Below are positions 49,748-60,847 of a stretch of 64,000 bases of DNA, one piece after another (the stretch's first letter is position 1; the number at the start of each line of letters is the position of its first letter). The position numbers and the translations under genes were made by a program. The notes under the pieces are model-generated. The model did not search any database and had not been told where the DNA came from. It saw nothing but the letters and a program-made list of their open reading frames with translations. The DNA is from Jeotgalibaca porci (GTDB lineage: Bacteria; Bacillota; Bacilli; Lactobacillales; Aerococcaceae), in assembly GCF_011299095.1 (NCBI RefSeq), contig NZ_CP049889.1:1-64000 (forward strand), given 5' to 3'.

Positions 49748-50416
49748 ATGACACTGATAAACAAGTATATTGATCATACATTACTAAAGCCAGAAGCAAC
49801 AGAAGCAGAAATTAAAGCTTTGTGCGATGAAGCAATCGCTTATGACTTTATGTCTGTTTGTGTTCAACCATACTGGGTAAGTAAAGTAAGTTCATTCTTA
49901 AATGGAACCGACGTTAAAGTCTGTACGGTTATTGGCTTCCCGCATGGTGCAAACACTAAAGAGGTAAAAACATTTGAAGCGAAACAAGCTGTTCAAAATG
50001 GGGCACATGAAGTAGACATGGTTATTAATATAGGGGCTGCAAAAGCTGGCGACTTCGAAACAATCCGTGAAGAAATTGCTGCAATTGCCGAAGCAGTTAA
50101 AGGGCAAGCAATTCTGAAAGTTATCATTGAAACAGCCTTGTTAACAGACGAAGAAAAAGAAAAAGCATGCTTGGCTGCAGTAGAAGCGAAAGCAGATTTC
50201 GTGAAAACATCAACTGGATTTTCAACTGGTGGAGCTACCTTGGAAGATATTGCCTTGATGAGAAAAACAGTTGGGCCGGATATGGGCGTTAAAGCGAGCG
50301 GTGGAGTAAGAACCTACGCAGACGCTTTAGCATTTATTGATGCGGGTGCGACACGTTTAGGCGCTTCAAGCGGAAAAAATATTGTCGAAGAGTGGAAAGC
50401 GACTTCTAACAAGTAA
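49748..50416 (+). CDS. deoC: Deoxyribose-phosphate aldolase
   Basis: The 222-residue TIM-barrel aldolase has the Schiff-base region [14 protein letters not shown] and the motifs [17 protein letters not shown] and KASGGVR. It splits deoxyribose-5-phosphate in nucleoside catabolism. It stands outside a deo operon here, at the end of the prmA block. Confidence 0.93.
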   Translation: MTLINKYIDHTLLKPEATEAEIKALCDEAIAYDFMSVCVQPYWVSKVSSFLNGTDVKVCTVIGFPHGANTKEVKTFEAKQAVQNGAHEVDMVINIGAAKAGDFETIREEIAAIAEAVKGQAILKVIIETALLTDEEKEKACLAAVEAKADFVKTSTGFSTGGATLEDIALMRKTVGPDMGVKASGGVRTYADALAFIDAGATRLGASSGKNIVEEWKATSNK

Positions 50417-50439
50417 TTTACTCATAGCAAAATTCAAGG

Positions 50440-50467
50440 GGCTGGGACTTTTCTCAGTCTCTTTTTT
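50440..50467 (+). terminator. Terminator after deoC
   Basis: GGCTGGG (50440-50446) pairs with CTCAGTC (50453-50459, G-U pairs allowed), followed by TCTTTTTT. The sequence belongs to the GGCTGGGAC family seen again at 61045. Confidence 0.8.
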
Positions 50468-50544
50468 ACTCCTTAATGGCGAAATTAACAAAAATGACGT
50501 ATAATAATTAGAAATAACTATTCGTAAGTGAAGGATGTGACCAA

Positions 50545-52758
50545 ATGCCAAAAAACAAAGATTATACAAAAGAGGAAGTCATTGAACTCTGTGCCTCCTA
50601 TATGAACGAATCCCACGTGGCATTTGTACAAAAAGCAGCGGATTTCTCTGAACAGGCTCACTCCGGACAATTTCGTAAATCAGGTGAAGAGTACTTTGTA
50701 CACCCCACACAAGTTGCTGCAATCTTAGCAGAACTAAAACTAGATCCTGACACAATCGCGACAGGGTTTCTTCATGATGTTGTGGAAGATACAGATTACA
50801 CTTTAGAAGATATCGAAACAGAATTCTCAAAAACTGTAGCGGTCCTAGTAGACGGAGTAACAAAATTAGGGAAAATCAAGTACAAATCCCATGAAGAACA
50901 ACTAGCTGAGAATCACCGGAAAATGCTTTTAGCGATGGCAAATGATATCCGGATTATCATGGTCAAATTAGCCGATAGATTACACAATATGCGGACACTG
51001 AAATTCCATCGCGTTGATAAGCAACGAAGCATTTCTAATGAAACGCTCGAAATTTATGCGCCTTTAGCGCACCGTTTGGGGATTAACCGTATAAAATGGG
51101 AGCTGGAAGATACAGCGTTAAGATATCTTAATTCCCAACAATATTATCGGATTGTTCATTTGATGAATTCGAAACGGTATGAACGCGAGCAGTATATTAC
51201 CGATACAATCGAAAAAATTTCTGAATCAATTGATGAACTGAACATTCAGGCGGATATTTATGGTCGTCCGAAACATATTTATTCCATTTACCGTAAAATG
51301 AAGGACCAAAAGAAACAATTTAGTGAAATTTATGACCTACTGGCTGTTCGTGTTATTGTTGATTCCATTAAAGATTGTTATGCCGTTTTAGGTGCAATCC
51401 ATACAAAATGGAAACCAATGCCGGGTCGCTTTAAGGACTATATCGCTATGCCGAAAGCAAATATGTATCAGTCGTTACATACAACCGTTATCGGATCGAG
51501 AGGAACACCGATTGAAATCCAAATCCGTACGGAAGACATGCATCGGATCGCTGAGTTCGGGGTTGCGGCTCACTGGGCTTATAAAGAGGGTATTACTACC
51601 AAAAATGAATCGGATACGATTAAAAATCAGGTCAATTGGTTCCGTGATTTAATCGATTTACAAGATGACTCCCGTAATGCAAGTGAATTTGTGGAGAGTG
51701 TTAAAGAAGATATCTTCAAGGACAAAGTATATGTCTTTACGCCAAAAGGTGACGTAATGGAGTTGCCAAGTGGGGCAGGTCCGCTTGATTTTGCTTATAA
51801 TGTCCATACCGAAGTTGGTGATAAAACGATTGGAGCGAAAGTAAATAATAAAATTGTTCCGTTGAATTATAAACTCCAAAATGGTGACATCATTGAAATG
51901 ATGACCTCACCAAATTCATTTGGGCCTAGTCGTGACTGGATCAACCTGGTTACAACCAACAAAGCGAAAAATAAAATCAAACGCTTCTTCAAGTTGCAAG
52001 ATCGGGAAGTAAATATCGAAAAAGGGCGTAGTTTAGTTGAAAAACAACTCCTAGATATGGATTTTGTGCCGAAAGATATTCTTACCAAAACAGCAATGAA
52101 AGATGCTGCCCAACGATTCAATATGCAAAGTGAACAAGATATGTTGGCAGCCGTTGGTTTTGGCGAACTATCCGCTTTTACGTTAGTAAATCGCCTCACT
52201 GAAAAGGCACGTAAAGAACGCGAAAAAGTGAAACAAGAAGAAGTCATGGAAACAGTGGAACAAAAAGCTCCGAAAAAAGAAGTTAATAAAATGAAAATCC
52301 GTCATGAAGGCGGGATTGTCATTGAAGGAGCAGATAACTTATTAATCAGAATAAGCCATTGTTGTAATCCTGTTCCTGGCGATGAGATCATCGGCTACAT
52401 CACTAAGGGACGCGGTATTTCAGTCCACCGCAATGACTGTCCAAATGCAAAAATGACTGAGGAAAACGAAAATCGCTTTATTGAAGTAGAATGGGAAGAC
52501 CGTGGTAATGCTAATATTGACTATGAAACAGAGCTGATGGTCGAGGGCTATAACCGTTCTGGTTTATTGAATGAAGTTCTTCACGTTGTCAATTCAACAA
52601 CTAAAAACCTAACGAGTGTGAACGGAAAAGTCGATAAGAATAAGATTGCTGTAATTACACTTAAAATTGGTATTCAAAATTTAAGTCAGCTCGATAAAAT
52701 CGTTGATAAGATTAAGAACATTCCGGATGTATACAGCGTTCGCCGTGTAACATCTTAA
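50545..52758 (+). CDS. rel: Bifunctional (p)ppGpp synthetase/hydrolase (long RSH)
   Basis: The 737-residue enzyme has the HD hydrolase domain (H77, D78 in [10 protein letters not shown]) and the synthetase domain ([20 protein letters not shown]). It then has a TGS domain ([20 protein letters not shown]), a helical and zinc-finger region ([11 protein letters not shown]) and a C-terminal ACT domain. It makes and degrades (p)ppGpp in response to amino-acid starvation at the ribosome. Both catalytic domains look intact. It is followed by dtd. Confidence 0.96.
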   Translation: MPKNKDYTKEEVIELCASYMNESHVAFVQKAADFSEQAHSGQFRKSGEEYFVHPTQVAAILAELKLDPDTIATGFLHDVVEDTDYTLEDIETEFSKTVAVLVDGVTKLGKIKYKSHEEQLAENHRKMLLAMANDIRIIMVKLADRLHNMRTLKFHRVDKQRSISNETLEIYAPLAHRLGINRIKWELEDTALRYLNSQQYYRIVHLMNSKRYEREQYITDTIEKISESIDELNIQADIYGRPKHIYSIYRKMKDQKKQFSEIYDLLAVRVIVDSIKDCYAVLGAIHTKWKPMPGRFKDYIAMPKANMYQSLHTTVIGSRGTPIEIQIRTEDMHRIAEFGVAAHWAYKEGITTKNESDTIKNQVNWFRDLIDLQDDSRNASEFVESVKEDIFKDKVYVFTPKGDVMELPSGAGPLDFAYNVHTEVGDKTIGAKVNNKIVPLNYKLQNGDIIEMMTSPNSFGPSRDWINLVTTNKAKNKIKRFFKLQDREVNIEKGRSLVEKQLLDMDFVPKDILTKTAMKDAAQRFNMQSEQDMLAAVGFGELSAFTLVNRLTEKARKEREKVKQEEVMETVEQKAPKKEVNKMKIRHEGGIVIEGADNLLIRISHCCNPVPGDEIIGYITKGRGISVHRNDCPNAKMTEENENRFIEVEWEDRGNANIDYETELMVEGYNRSGLLNEVLHVVNSTTKNLTSVNGKVDKNKIAVITLKIGIQNLSQLDKIVDKIKNIPDVYSVRRVTS

Positions 52759-52774
52759 AGTTGGAGGGAAATTC

Positions 52775-53221
52775 ATGCGTGTTGTAATCCAAAAGGTTTC
52801 CGAAGCGTCAGTTTCCGTGGAAGGGCAATCCCTTGGCGCGATTAAAAAAGGCTTTATGCTGCTTGTCGGTGTGGGTCAAGAGGATACGGAAGTGGATGTA
52901 GATTATCTTGCTCGTAAAATAGCGAATTTAAGAGTTTTTGAAGACGAACAAGGAAAAATGAACCTTGCTTTAAAAGATGTTGCGGGTGAAATTCTTTCAA
53001 TCTCACAATTTACGCTTTTAGCGAACACAAAAAAAGGGAACCGTCCAAGTTTCATTGAAGCAGCCGCACCGGAAACAGGCGACTTACTCTATGAAAAATT
53101 GAATGCTTCCTTGAGAGCTGAAGGCTTCACTGTCAAGACGGGACAGTTTGGCGCTCATATGCAAGTACAATTAATAAACGACGGACCAGTCACAATTTTA
53201 ATTGACAGTAAGAATAAATAG
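52775..53221 (+). CDS. dtd: D-aminoacyl-tRNA deacylase
   Basis: The 148-residue protein has the family motifs [17 protein letters not shown] and [12 protein letters not shown]. It removes D-amino acids from charged tRNA. It lies 16 bp after rel with TTGGAGG, the common rel-dtd pairing of Firmicutes. Confidence 0.95.
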   Translation: MRVVIQKVSEASVSVEGQSLGAIKKGFMLLVGVGQEDTEVDVDYLARKIANLRVFEDEQGKMNLALKDVAGEILSISQFTLLANTKKGNRPSFIEAAAPETGDLLYEKLNASLRAEGFTVKTGQFGAHMQVQLINDGPVTILIDSKNK

Positions 53222-53321
53222 GGTAAACGTAAGAATAGAGAGTGGGAAAAAAGGCAGGACGAAATAAGGCAGCCATAAAATCATAGTTGTCTCAATCTGA
53301 TACGTGTAACTGTAGGACTAT

Positions 53322-53368
53322 CTGAACTTGTTAACGAGAGGCTTCCGTTAACAAGTTCAGTTTTTTTG
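53322..53368 (+). terminator. Terminator of the rel-dtd unit
   Basis: A perfect 15-bp stem, CTGAACTTGTTAACG (53322-53336) with CGTTAACAAGTTCAG (53346-53360), is followed by seven T. Confidence 0.93.
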
Positions 53369-53381
53369 TGTTGTTTTGTCG

Positions 53382-53526
53382 ATTGGAACATTTTGGAGTT
53401 GTAAGTTGAGTAAAACGTTCCAATAAATAGTTATTGGAACGTTTGGTCCCTTTATTTTTGTTAAAATGTTCCAATCAGTGTGGATTGGAACATATCTCTC
53501 TTTACTTTCGCTTAAAACGTTCCAAA
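53382..53526. repeat. 51-bp tandem palindromic repeats, about three copies
   Basis: ATTGGAAC recurs at 53382, 53433 and 53484, and its complement GTTCCAAT at 53417, 53468 and 53519 (last base variable), each exactly 51 bp apart. Between them, an 8-bp loop alternates with a ~27-bp variable stretch. Because 51 is a multiple of 3, a minus-strand frame reads as three 17-residue units of the form WN(I/V)L...VPI. No good start signal supports translation. Confidence 0.8.
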
Positions 53527-53538
53527 TACTGGCGAAAA

Positions 53539-53584
53539 ACAAATAGACTGACCAGGGATAAATTCCCGGCCAGTCTATTTGTTT
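53539..53584. terminator. Bidirectional terminator, mainly for the amidase gene
   Basis: AAATAGACTG (53541-53550) and CAGTCTATTT (53571-53580) pair perfectly, with inner CC.GG pairing. Read on the minus strand it ends the amidase gene and runs into T-rich sequence. Confidence 0.85.
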
Positions 53585-53586
53585 AT

Positions 53587-54909
53587 TTAGTTATTAAAGT
53601 AATCCGTTAAAGCGTTCAATATACTGTCAGCTACCAGATTTTGATAGTGAGATGTATTAAAAGTAGCAACATCATCTGGGTTATTCATATATCCTAGCTC
53701 CAGTAAAATAGCTGGCTGTGCATTTTCACGCAATACTAAGAAATTCCCAAAGCGGCTGCCATTATTCGGCAACGGTAGATTTTTGCTTAACTCATCATTA
53801 ATGAGATCAGCAACATAATTGTCGGAATCAGCATAATAATAAGTCGTAGTTCCAGTAGCATAGACACCTTCAGGCGTTGAATCATAGTGAATACTTATGA
53901 ATAGGTCTGCTCCGTAACTATTGCTTAGGTAAGCACGTTCCTCCAATGAAATCGATTCATCACCAGTTCGCGTCAAAATAACGTTGGCTCCAACAGATTC
54001 CAGTTTTTGAGCAATAATCGCTGCTGTGTCAACGGTTGCTTGTTTTTCGTACATGTAATCACCGATTGCCCCAGGATCTGCACCACCGTGACCCGGATCA
54101 ATAACAATTGTCGCTTCTGATAGCGTTGTTGTAATTGCAGGTACACGTGTTTGTGTCGTTGTAGCGACAGAACTTTCAACTAGCCAATTCGCGATATAAC
54201 CCGTCTCACCATTGTTGGTTAGAACTTCCACGAAATCGCCTATATTATTTTGGAAGGCATAAACAGCGCCTGCATTCGCAACTTCTATGACGCCATCTTG
54301 AAGAGTTGGTCCAGAACGCACATTCACATTGTCTTGCAACACAACAACGGAGTCTTGTGAAGTTGGAGTCGCTACTTGTTCAGTAGTATCAGTTGTATTT
54401 TCATTCGGTAGTGTCCCAGCAGTAATAGTTACCAGTTCAGATAACACCCATGCTGTCTGGTTGTTATAGTGAATCTGACTCCAACCATTCTCTTCATAAA
54501 GAAGAGTGAATACTTCGCCAGCTTCAGCCGAACCGATTACTTCTGCCTGCTCATTGTTTTCGGCCCTCAGATTAACTGAATATTCATTTATCGTGGCAAC
54601 CAGATTTTGTGAAGCAGCAACTTCTGTATTATTTATCAGCCAGCTCGCAACCCAACCAATACGGCCGTCATCAAGTCGGACTTTGTACCATTCATTTTCT
54701 TCGTCTAAAACATTAACCATTGATCCGCCTTGTACCTGAGTTAGAATATCATAACCTAAACCAGGACCAAGTCGAACGTTGACAGTACTAGCTTCTACTA
54801 TAATGTTCGTGTAATTTGCCAAGGCTACGGTTCCTAAAGAACCAAGACCCATAAAGAAAATGACCAGCAAGGCAAGCATCACATTTCTACTTATTCGTAA
54901 CGGTTTCAT
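53587..54909 (-). CDS. Secreted N-acetylmuramoyl-L-alanine amidase with three SH3b domains
   Basis: The 440-residue protein has a signal peptide or N-terminal anchor (MLALLVIFFMGLGSLGTVAL, about 11-30). Three bacterial SH3 domains follow, near residues 36-95, 103-160 and 185-245. The catalytic Amidase_3 domain runs from about 265 to 440, with zinc ligands in IDPGHGGADPG, the Glu near YMYEKQA and SIHYD. It cuts peptidoglycan stem peptides and probably acts in cell separation or turnover. It is divergent from the T-box-hisS unit. Confidence 0.92.
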   Translation of the reverse strand: MKPLRISRNVMLALLVIFFMGLGSLGTVALANYTNIIVEASTVNVRLGPGLGYDILTQVQGGSMVNVLDEENEWYKVRLDDGRIGWVASWLINNTEVAASQNLVATINEYSVNLRAENNEQAEVIGSAEAGEVFTLLYEENGWSQIHYNNQTAWVLSELVTITAGTLPNENTTDTTEQVATPTSQDSVVVLQDNVNVRSGPTLQDGVIEVANAGAVYAFQNNIGDFVEVLTNNGETGYIANWLVESSVATTTQTRVPAITTTLSEATIVIDPGHGGADPGAIGDYMYEKQATVDTAAIIAQKLESVGANVILTRTGDESISLEERAYLSNSYGADLFISIHYDSTPEGVYATGTTTYYYADSDNYVADLINDELSKNLPLPNNGSRFGNFLVLRENAQPAILLELGYMNNPDDVATFNTSHYQNLVADSILNALTDYFNN

Positions 54910-55009
54910 CTTCGCCCCCCTCTGCCAATCTATATCTACTCACCATTATAGCAAATTAAAGAATTAATATGCAAAGCCTTTTCAAAGAAATCCCATTAAC
55001 ATTTAACTA

Positions 55010-55038
55010 TTGACAAAAAGCCACATATCCTGTATCTT
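55010..55038 (+). promoter_or_regulatory. Promoter of the hisS-aspS operon
   Basis: TTGACA (55010-55015), 17 bp, TATCTT (55033-55038), placed just upstream of the T-box leader. Confidence 0.7.
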
Positions 55039-55079
55039 TAGTTTATTATTTTTCCGTTGAAGACAAGAGTAAAATTAAT

Positions 55080-55280
55080 TGAATTGCCAAGAGAGAATGA
55101 GCCGTGGCTGTAAGCTTATTCCATTAGATTAATTTGAAAGACAGGTTGGAGGATTGGTAGTGCAAAGCTACCACGCTGCAGGCGTTACTTGCAAAAGGAG
55201 AGCAAAAGGCTCTCGAATAAAGGTGGTACCGCGTCCTCAGAACGTCCTTTCCCAGATGGGAGAAGGGCTATTTTTTTACA
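55080..55280 (+). promoter_or_regulatory. T-box leader controlling hisS-aspS
   Basis: The conserved T-box sequence AAGGTGGTACCGCG lies at 55220-55233 and is followed by a terminator stem (55242-55270, CCTTTCCC/GGGAGAAGG) and TTTTTTT. Upstream, Stem I can be drawn with base CCAA (55087) / TTGG (55146) and an upper stem GAATGAGC (55095) / GCTTATTC (55114). Uncharged tRNA would stabilise the antiterminator and allow transcription. In this folding the specifier position holds GAC (55140-55142), an Asp codon. Confidence 0.88.
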
Positions 55281-55317
55281 AAAAAATAGAAATATTAAAA
55301 TTTAAGGAGAGATAGAC

Positions 55318-56637
55318 ATGATTCAAAAACCGAAAGGAACAGCTGACATTTTTCTCGATGAGATGAATATTTGGCATTATATCGAAGAAACTGCGAGGAT
55401 TTTGATGCATGACTACCAGTTTTCAGAAATTCGCACGCCAATGTTTGAAAGTTATGACTTATTCTCACGTAGTGTAGGTGATACAAGTGATATTGTTTCG
55501 AAAGAAATGTATGTCTTCGAAGATAAAGGCAATCGTCAACTCGCGTTGAAACCAGAAGGTACAGCACCAATCGTACGTGCTTATGTGGAGAATAAACTAT
55601 TTGGCCCAGAATTTCCTAAACCATTCAAAGTTTACTATTTAAGCCCAATGTTTCGCTATGAACGTCCGCAAAGTGGCCGTAGCCGTCAATTTCACCAGCT
55701 AGGTGTGGAAGTAATCGGAAGCACGAACCCAGCGGTAGATGTTGAAACTATGGCCCTTGCTTGGGACTTATTGCAAGAAATCGGTGTGAAAGATATCAAG
55801 TTGGTTATCAACACGCTTGGTAAGAAGGAAGAACGTCTAAAATTCCGTGAAGCGCTGATTGCTTTCCTGGAGCCGCATTTTGAGGATTTAAGTGAAGATT
55901 CAAAAACACGCTTGCACCAAAATCCGCTACGTGTATTGGATAGTAAGGATAAGCGCGATAAAGAAATCATTGTTGGCGCACCAAGCATTCTAGAATTCCT
56001 ATCTGAAGAATCGAAAGCACACTTCGAAATGGTACAAGAAATGTTAACAGCACTTGATATTCCTTTCGAAATCGACAGCAACATGGTTCGCGGATTGGAC
56101 TACTATCAAGATACTATTTTTGAAATTATGACAACTTCTAAAGTGTTCGGAGCTGAAACGACTATTTGTGGTGGTGGCCGCTATGATGGACTGGTTGAAG
56201 AAATCGGTGGACCAAGCGATCCTGGCTTTGGATTTGGTTTAGGCTTGGAACGTTTAGTACTGATGATTCAAAAACAAGAAATTGAAATTCCAGAACTATC
56301 CGAACTAGATGTTTATATTGTTGGCCTAGGTGCAAACACCAATCTTGAAACATTGAAGATGGCGCAAGCAATCCGTGGGGCAGGCTTCTCTTGTGACCGT
56401 GATTATATGGACCGCAAAGTAAAAGCACAATTTCGTACTGCATCCCGCAGTGGCGCTAAAGTCGTAATTACGGTTGGAGAAGACGAGCTTAGCAGCAAGA
56501 CGGCTAAGTTGAAAGTGATGGAAACGGGTAAAGAAGCAACCGTCTCATTTGCAGATATTTACGATGATTTCGAAACAGTGTTTAATACAAACACAACAGA
56601 TATGACTGCATTTAAAGAATTCTTTGGTAAAGAATAA
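55318..56637 (+). CDS. hisS: Histidyl-tRNA synthetase
   Basis: The 439-residue class II synthetase shows [11 protein letters not shown] at the start, motif 2 ([18 protein letters not shown]), the His-specific [11 protein letters not shown] and GGGRYDGL, and motif 3 (GFGLGLERL). A C-terminal anticodon-binding domain follows. It is first in a two-gene operon with aspS. Confidence 0.97.
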   Translation: MIQKPKGTADIFLDEMNIWHYIEETARILMHDYQFSEIRTPMFESYDLFSRSVGDTSDIVSKEMYVFEDKGNRQLALKPEGTAPIVRAYVENKLFGPEFPKPFKVYYLSPMFRYERPQSGRSRQFHQLGVEVIGSTNPAVDVETMALAWDLLQEIGVKDIKLVINTLGKKEERLKFREALIAFLEPHFEDLSEDSKTRLHQNPLRVLDSKDKRDKEIIVGAPSILEFLSEESKAHFEMVQEMLTALDIPFEIDSNMVRGLDYYQDTIFEIMTTSKVFGAETTICGGGRYDGLVEEIGGPSDPGFGFGLGLERLVLMIQKQEIEIPELSELDVYIVGLGANTNLETLKMAQAIRGAGFSCDRDYMDRKVKAQFRTASRSGAKVVITVGEDELSSKTAKLKVMETGKEATVSFADIYDDFETVFNTNTTDMTAFKEFFGKE

Positions 56638-56662
56638 CCGGAATATGAAGGAGTAGATAAAG

Positions 56663-58429
56663 ATGAAGAAAAGAACTGAGTATTGTGGTTTGATTACTGA
56701 AGCGTATATCGGCCAAGAAATTACTATCAAAGGTTGGATTAACCGCCGTCGTGACTTGGGTGGGTTAATCTTTATCCACTTACGTGACCGTGAAGGGATT
56801 ATGCAAGTTGTCTTTAATCAAGAAAAGAATGCTGAACTTTTTGCATTAGCAGAAAGCATGCGTCATGAATACATTATTGAAGTAACTGGTAAAGTTGTTT
56901 TGCGTGAAGAAGCGCAAATAAATTCAAACATCGATACAGGTACAATTGAATTGGAAGTGACTGAAGCAGCTATTTTAGCTAAAGCGAAAACACCGCCATT
57001 TACAATCGATGATGACCAACCTGTTGCAGATGAATTGCGTATGAAGTACCGTTATATGGATCTACGTAAAGTTAGAATGATGAAAAACTTGAAACTACGT
57101 CACCAAACAACGAAAGCAATCCGTAACTATTTGGACAATGAAGCATTTCTAGATGTAGAAACACCATACTTAACAAAATCAACACCAGAAGGGGCTCGTG
57201 ACTACGTCGTTCCATCTCGTGTTTACCCAGGAACTTTCTATGCATTGCCACAATCACCACAATTGTTCAAACAATTATTGATGGGTGCAGGAGTTGACCG
57301 CTATTACCAAATCGTACGTTGTTTCCGTGATGAAGACCTACGTGGCGACAGACAACCTGAGTTTACACAAGTCGATTTAGAAACAAGTTTTATGTCTGCA
57401 GAAGAAATTCAAACATTGACTGAAGGCATGATGAAAAAAGTTGTCAAAGAAACATTGGGACAAGATATTCAAGTGCCATTCCCACGCATGTCCTATGACG
57501 AAGCTATGGGACGATTTGGCTCTGATAAACCCGATACACGCTTCGGTCTTGAATTAATCGATTTACAAGAATTTGCTCAAAATACAAGCTTTAAAGTATT
57601 CCAACAAGCATTGGAAAACGGCGGGCAAGTGAAAGGCTTAAACCTAAAAGCAAAAGCTGATAACTTCTCACGTAAAGATATGGATGGCTTAACTGACTAC
57701 ATCAAACAATACGGAGCTAAAGGTCTTGCATGGGTTAAAGTAACTGAAGAAGGCTTGAATGGCCCTGTTGCGAAATTCTTTGCAGAAGATTCCGAAACGT
57801 TGGTTGCTGCGATGAGCGCTGAACCAGGTGACTTATTAATGTTCGTAGCAGACAAGAAAGAAGTTGTTGCACAATCACTAGGAGAACTACGTTTGAAATT
57901 TGGGCGTGAGTTTAAAATGATTGACGAGTCAAAACTTGATTTCCTATGGGTTGTTGATTGGCCACTACTGGAATACGATGAAGATGAAAAACGCTATGTT
58001 GCGCTTCACCATCCATTTACACGTCCAAAAGAAGAAGATGTCCAATTAATGGAAGAACATCCAGAACAAGTACGTGCACAAGCATACGACATTGTTTTGA
58101 ATGGTTACGAAATCGGCGGCGGATCATTACGTATCAACACACGTGAGATGCAAGAGAAAATGTTCGAAGCACTTGGATTTACGCCTGAAGAAGCAGAACA
58201 ACAATTTGGATTCTTGCTGGGCGCCTTCGATCATGGCTTCCCGCCACACGGTGGATTAGCACTAGGATTGGACCGCTTAGTAATGATTCTTGCAGGTGAA
58301 ACAAACATCCGTGAAGTCATTGCCTTCCCTAAAAATGGTAAAGCATTCGATCCGATGACAAATGCACCATCTGAAGTCAGCGATCGTCAACTGAAAGAAC
58401 TAAGTCTCCGTTTGACCGTCGAAGACTAA
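56663..58429 (+). CDS. aspS: Aspartyl-tRNA synthetase
   Basis: The 588-residue bacterial-type AspRS has the N-terminal OB-fold for the anticodon, class II motifs ([29 protein letters not shown]) and the inserted GAD domain (about 290-420). It lies 25 bp after hisS under the same T-box. Confidence 0.97.
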   Translation: MKKRTEYCGLITEAYIGQEITIKGWINRRRDLGGLIFIHLRDREGIMQVVFNQEKNAELFALAESMRHEYIIEVTGKVVLREEAQINSNIDTGTIELEVTEAAILAKAKTPPFTIDDDQPVADELRMKYRYMDLRKVRMMKNLKLRHQTTKAIRNYLDNEAFLDVETPYLTKSTPEGARDYVVPSRVYPGTFYALPQSPQLFKQLLMGAGVDRYYQIVRCFRDEDLRGDRQPEFTQVDLETSFMSAEEIQTLTEGMMKKVVKETLGQDIQVPFPRMSYDEAMGRFGSDKPDTRFGLELIDLQEFAQNTSFKVFQQALENGGQVKGLNLKAKADNFSRKDMDGLTDYIKQYGAKGLAWVKVTEEGLNGPVAKFFAEDSETLVAAMSAEPGDLLMFVADKKEVVAQSLGELRLKFGREFKMIDESKLDFLWVVDWPLLEYDEDEKRYVALHHPFTRPKEEDVQLMEEHPEQVRAQAYDIVLNGYEIGGGSLRINTREMQEKMFEALGFTPEEAEQQFGFLLGAFDHGFPPHGGLALGLDRLVMILAGETNIREVIAFPKNGKAFDPMTNAPSEVSDRQLKELSLRLTVED

Positions 58430-58444
58430 AAATTAAATGAATAA

Positions 58445-58478
58445 AGGGCTCTATGTTACAATCGTAATATAGAGCCCT
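58445..58478 (+). terminator. Hairpin after aspS
   Basis: AGGGCTCTAT (58445-58454) and ATAGAGCCCT (58469-58478) form a perfect 10-bp stem, but only AATTTATT follows, so it may be a weak terminator or an RNA-protecting hairpin upstream of nfo. Confidence 0.6.
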
Positions 58479-58499
58479 AATTTATTGGAGGAATTTAAT

Positions 58500-59393
58500 A
58501 TGTTAAAAATCGGTTCACATGTTTCAATGAGTGGTAAAAAAATGTTGTTGGGATCAGCTGAAGAAGCCTTCTCTTACGGCTCATCTACTTTTATGATTTA
58601 CACAGGAGCACCACAAAATACAAGAAGAAAAAGTATTGATGAAATGAATATTCCTGATGGAATGGCGTTTATGGCAGAAAATGGGTTAGTTGAACTCATC
58701 GTTCACGCGCCATACATCATCAACTTAGGAAATACAGAAAAACCGGATCACTATGAATTTGCTGTCGGCTTTTTACGTGAAGAAATTGTTCGTGCCCAAG
58801 CTCTGGGTGCAAAGCAAATAACCATGCACCCCGGTTCTCATGTCGGAGCTGGTTCGGAAAAAGGAATTGCGCATATTATTAAAGGTCTGAATGAAGTCCT
58901 TGAAGCCAATCAAACTGCACAAATAGCATTAGAAACAATGGCTGGTAAAGGAACGGAAATAGGCCGCAGCTTTGAAGAATTGGCAGCGATCTTTGATGGG
59001 GTGACACATAATGATAAATTATCTGTAACGCTAGATACATGTCATATTCATGATGCCGGTTATAATGTTCGGGAAGATTTTGATGGGGTTCTTGAAGAAT
59101 TTGATCGCATTATCGGTTTAGATCGTCTAAAAGTGATTCATGTCAATGATTCAAAGAATGAAAGGGGCGCTCATAAAGACCGCCATGCCAATATTGGGCA
59201 TGGTTATATCGGATTTGACGCCTTAAATAAAATTGTCCACCACCCACAGCTGGCAGATTTACCAAAGATTTTGGAAACGCCGTTTGTAGGGGAGGACAAG
59301 AAAAATAAAAAAGCACCTTATAAATTTGAATTAGATATGTTCAAGAAACAAGCGTTCAATCCGAATTTATTGGAAGATATTCTTAATTCTTAA
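58500..59393 (+). CDS. nfo: Endonuclease IV (AP endonuclease)
   Basis: The 297-residue TIM-barrel enzyme has the zinc-binding His, Glu and Asp residues in [37 protein letters not shown] and [20 protein letters not shown] (split). It repairs abasic sites. ATG at 58500 follows GGAGGAA. Its stop codon overlaps that of the convergent gene. Confidence 0.95.
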   Translation: MLKIGSHVSMSGKKMLLGSAEEAFSYGSSTFMIYTGAPQNTRRKSIDEMNIPDGMAFMAENGLVELIVHAPYIINLGNTEKPDHYEFAVGFLREEIVRAQALGAKQITMHPGSHVGAGSEKGIAHIIKGLNEVLEANQTAQIALETMAGKGTEIGRSFEELAAIFDGVTHNDKLSVTLDTCHIHDAGYNVREDFDGVLEEFDRIIGLDRLKVIHVNDSKNERGAHKDRHANIGHGYIGFDALNKIVHHPQLADLPKILETPFVGEDKKNKKAPYKFELDMFKKQAFNPNLLEDILNS

Positions 59394-60202
59394 TTATTTG
59401 CCAAAATATTTTGTAAAATGATTTCGGCCGTTTCTTCAATTGAACGCTGTGCGACATTTATGACAGAACAGCCAATTTTTTGATACAGGTCCATTGCAAA
59501 ATCAATTTCTTGTTGGATTCGCTCCGAATTCGTGTATACTGTTTCTGCAGGAAGGCCATATGAAAGCATTCGTTCACGACGGAAATTCGTCAGTGTATCG
59601 ATATCGTTGGTTAATCCGACTATTTTCTTGGGATTTACTTCCCACAGTTGATCCGGTATATTGGCTTCTGGTAGGATTGGTAAGTTAGCGACTTTAACGT
59701 TCTTATTTGCTAAGAACATGGAAAGAGGCGTTTTAGAAGTACGCGAAATGCCTAAAAGGACCAAGTCTGCCTCTGCCAGACCTTTCGGATCTTTACCATC
59801 ATCGTATTTAACCGCGAATTCAATCGCACTGATACGTTTGAAGTATTCGTCATCTAATTGATGAACGGCACCGGCGCGTTTGGTCGGTTCTTCTTTTGTT
59901 AAATCTCTGACATCTGCTACGAGTTCTTTCAAAATATCGTGACACTTTATATTCTCTTGTTCGCAAAACAATGCTGTTTGTTTGCTTAAATCGTCAAGTA
60001 CCAATGTATGGATGATTACGCCATTGGATTGCTTGGCCTCATTCAATATCGCTTGTAAATCTTCAGAATTTCGAACAAAGGGGTAAGGGTGTAGCACTGC
60101 TTCGACAGTAGGAAATTGCGTCAGTACTGCCTGCAGCACTTTGCGCGCCGTTTCGCCCACTGAATCGGATATGACATAAAAGTGAATTGGCTCTGGGTTC
60201 AT
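59390..60202 (-). CDS. PPDK regulatory protein (kinase/pyrophosphorylase, DUF299)
   Basis: The 270-residue protein matches the pyruvate,phosphate dikinase regulator family: ISDSVGETA near the N-terminus and the P-loop-like [15 protein letters not shown] (about 150-163). Family members both phosphorylate and dephosphorylate PPDK or PEP synthase. No PPDK gene is in the window. It is convergent with nfo and divergent from zur. Confidence 0.88.
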   Translation of the reverse strand: MNPEPIHFYVISDSVGETARKVLQAVLTQFPTVEAVLHPYPFVRNSEDLQAILNEAKQSNGVIIHTLVLDDLSKQTALFCEQENIKCHDILKELVADVRDLTKEEPTKRAGAVHQLDDEYFKRISAIEFAVKYDDGKDPKGLAEADLVLLGISRTSKTPLSMFLANKNVKVANLPILPEANIPDQLWEVNPKKIVGLTNDIDTLTNFRRERMLSYGLPAETVYTNSERIQQEIDFAMDLYQKIGCSVINVAQRSIEETAEIILQNILANN

Positions 60203-60286
60203 TGTTATACCTCATTTTCTGATTATTCATCTTCTAGTTTAATATACTATAATCGCACATTAAATAACAGTGAAAGGGGGGATTCT

Positions 60287-60718
60287 ATGCATTCGGTCCT
60301 TGAAGAGTCGCTAAAAAAGTTGAAAAAAAGTGGTTTGAAGCATACGCAAAAACGAGAAGATATTATCCGTTTATTCGCGGGTGAAGATCGTTATCTTTCT
60401 GCTAAATCAATTCACGAAGCGATGGATGTCGCATACCCTAATATTAGTTTCGATACGATTTACCGGAACCTCTATGCATTTGCGGATATAGGAATTTTAG
60501 AAACGACCGAGCTAAACAACGAGCAGTTATTCAGAATGTCCTGCTTGCATGAGGGCCATCATCACCATCATTTCATCTGTGAACAGTGTGGTAAGAGTAT
60601 TCAACTGGAAATGTGTCCGATGGATTTCTTTGAACAACAGCTTTCTAACTGTCAATTGAACTCGCACCGCTTCGAAATTTTTGGTATCTGTGACAAATGT
60701 GTAAGTAACCAGAATTAA
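60287..60718 (+). CDS. zur: Zinc uptake regulator Zur (Fur family)
   Basis: The 143-residue Fur-type repressor reads YLSAKSIHEAM...ISFDTIYRNL...LGILETTEL-like FADIGILETTELNNEQLFR, a His cluster HHHHHFICEQCGKS, CPMD and a final GICDKC. This is closer to Bacillus Zur than to Fur or PerR. The location beside nfo and the DUF299 gene also matches Bacillus zur. It would repress zinc uptake genes. ATG at 60287 follows AAAGGGGGG; upstream frame extension lies in the divergent promoter. Confidence 0.8.
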   Translation: MHSVLEESLKKLKKSGLKHTQKREDIIRLFAGEDRYLSAKSIHEAMDVAYPNISFDTIYRNLYAFADIGILETTELNNEQLFRMSCLHEGHHHHHFICEQCGKSIQLEMCPMDFFEQQLSNCQLNSHRFEIFGICDKCVSNQN

Positions 60719-60732
60719 TTTCAGAATAAATA

Positions 60733-60760
60733 TTGCAAATGGTTAGACCTGTGGTATAAT
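60733..60760 (+). promoter_or_regulatory. Promoter of rpsU (extended -10)
   Basis: TTGCAA (60733-60738) and TGGTATAAT with TATAAT at 60755-60760, spacer 16 bp. The TG one base before the -10 box makes it an extended -10 promoter. Confidence 0.75.
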
Positions 60761-60847
60761 ATCGAAAGAACAATTTCATTATGATTTAATTATATTTAAA
60801 TAATAATGGGACGGTTACTTTTAACGCTCGGAGGGAGGGAATTTTTA

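Noticed and set aside
53382-53526. Possible CRISPR array
   Set aside because: The repeated parts are two 8-bp palindromic words per 51 bp with variable parts of unequal size, there is no constant 25-40 bp repeat, and no cas gene is present.
53357-53542. Minus-strand ORF of 61 aa across the 51-bp repeats
   Set aside because: It needs a TTG start without a ribosome binding site and lies between two terminators; the repeat itself explains the open frame.
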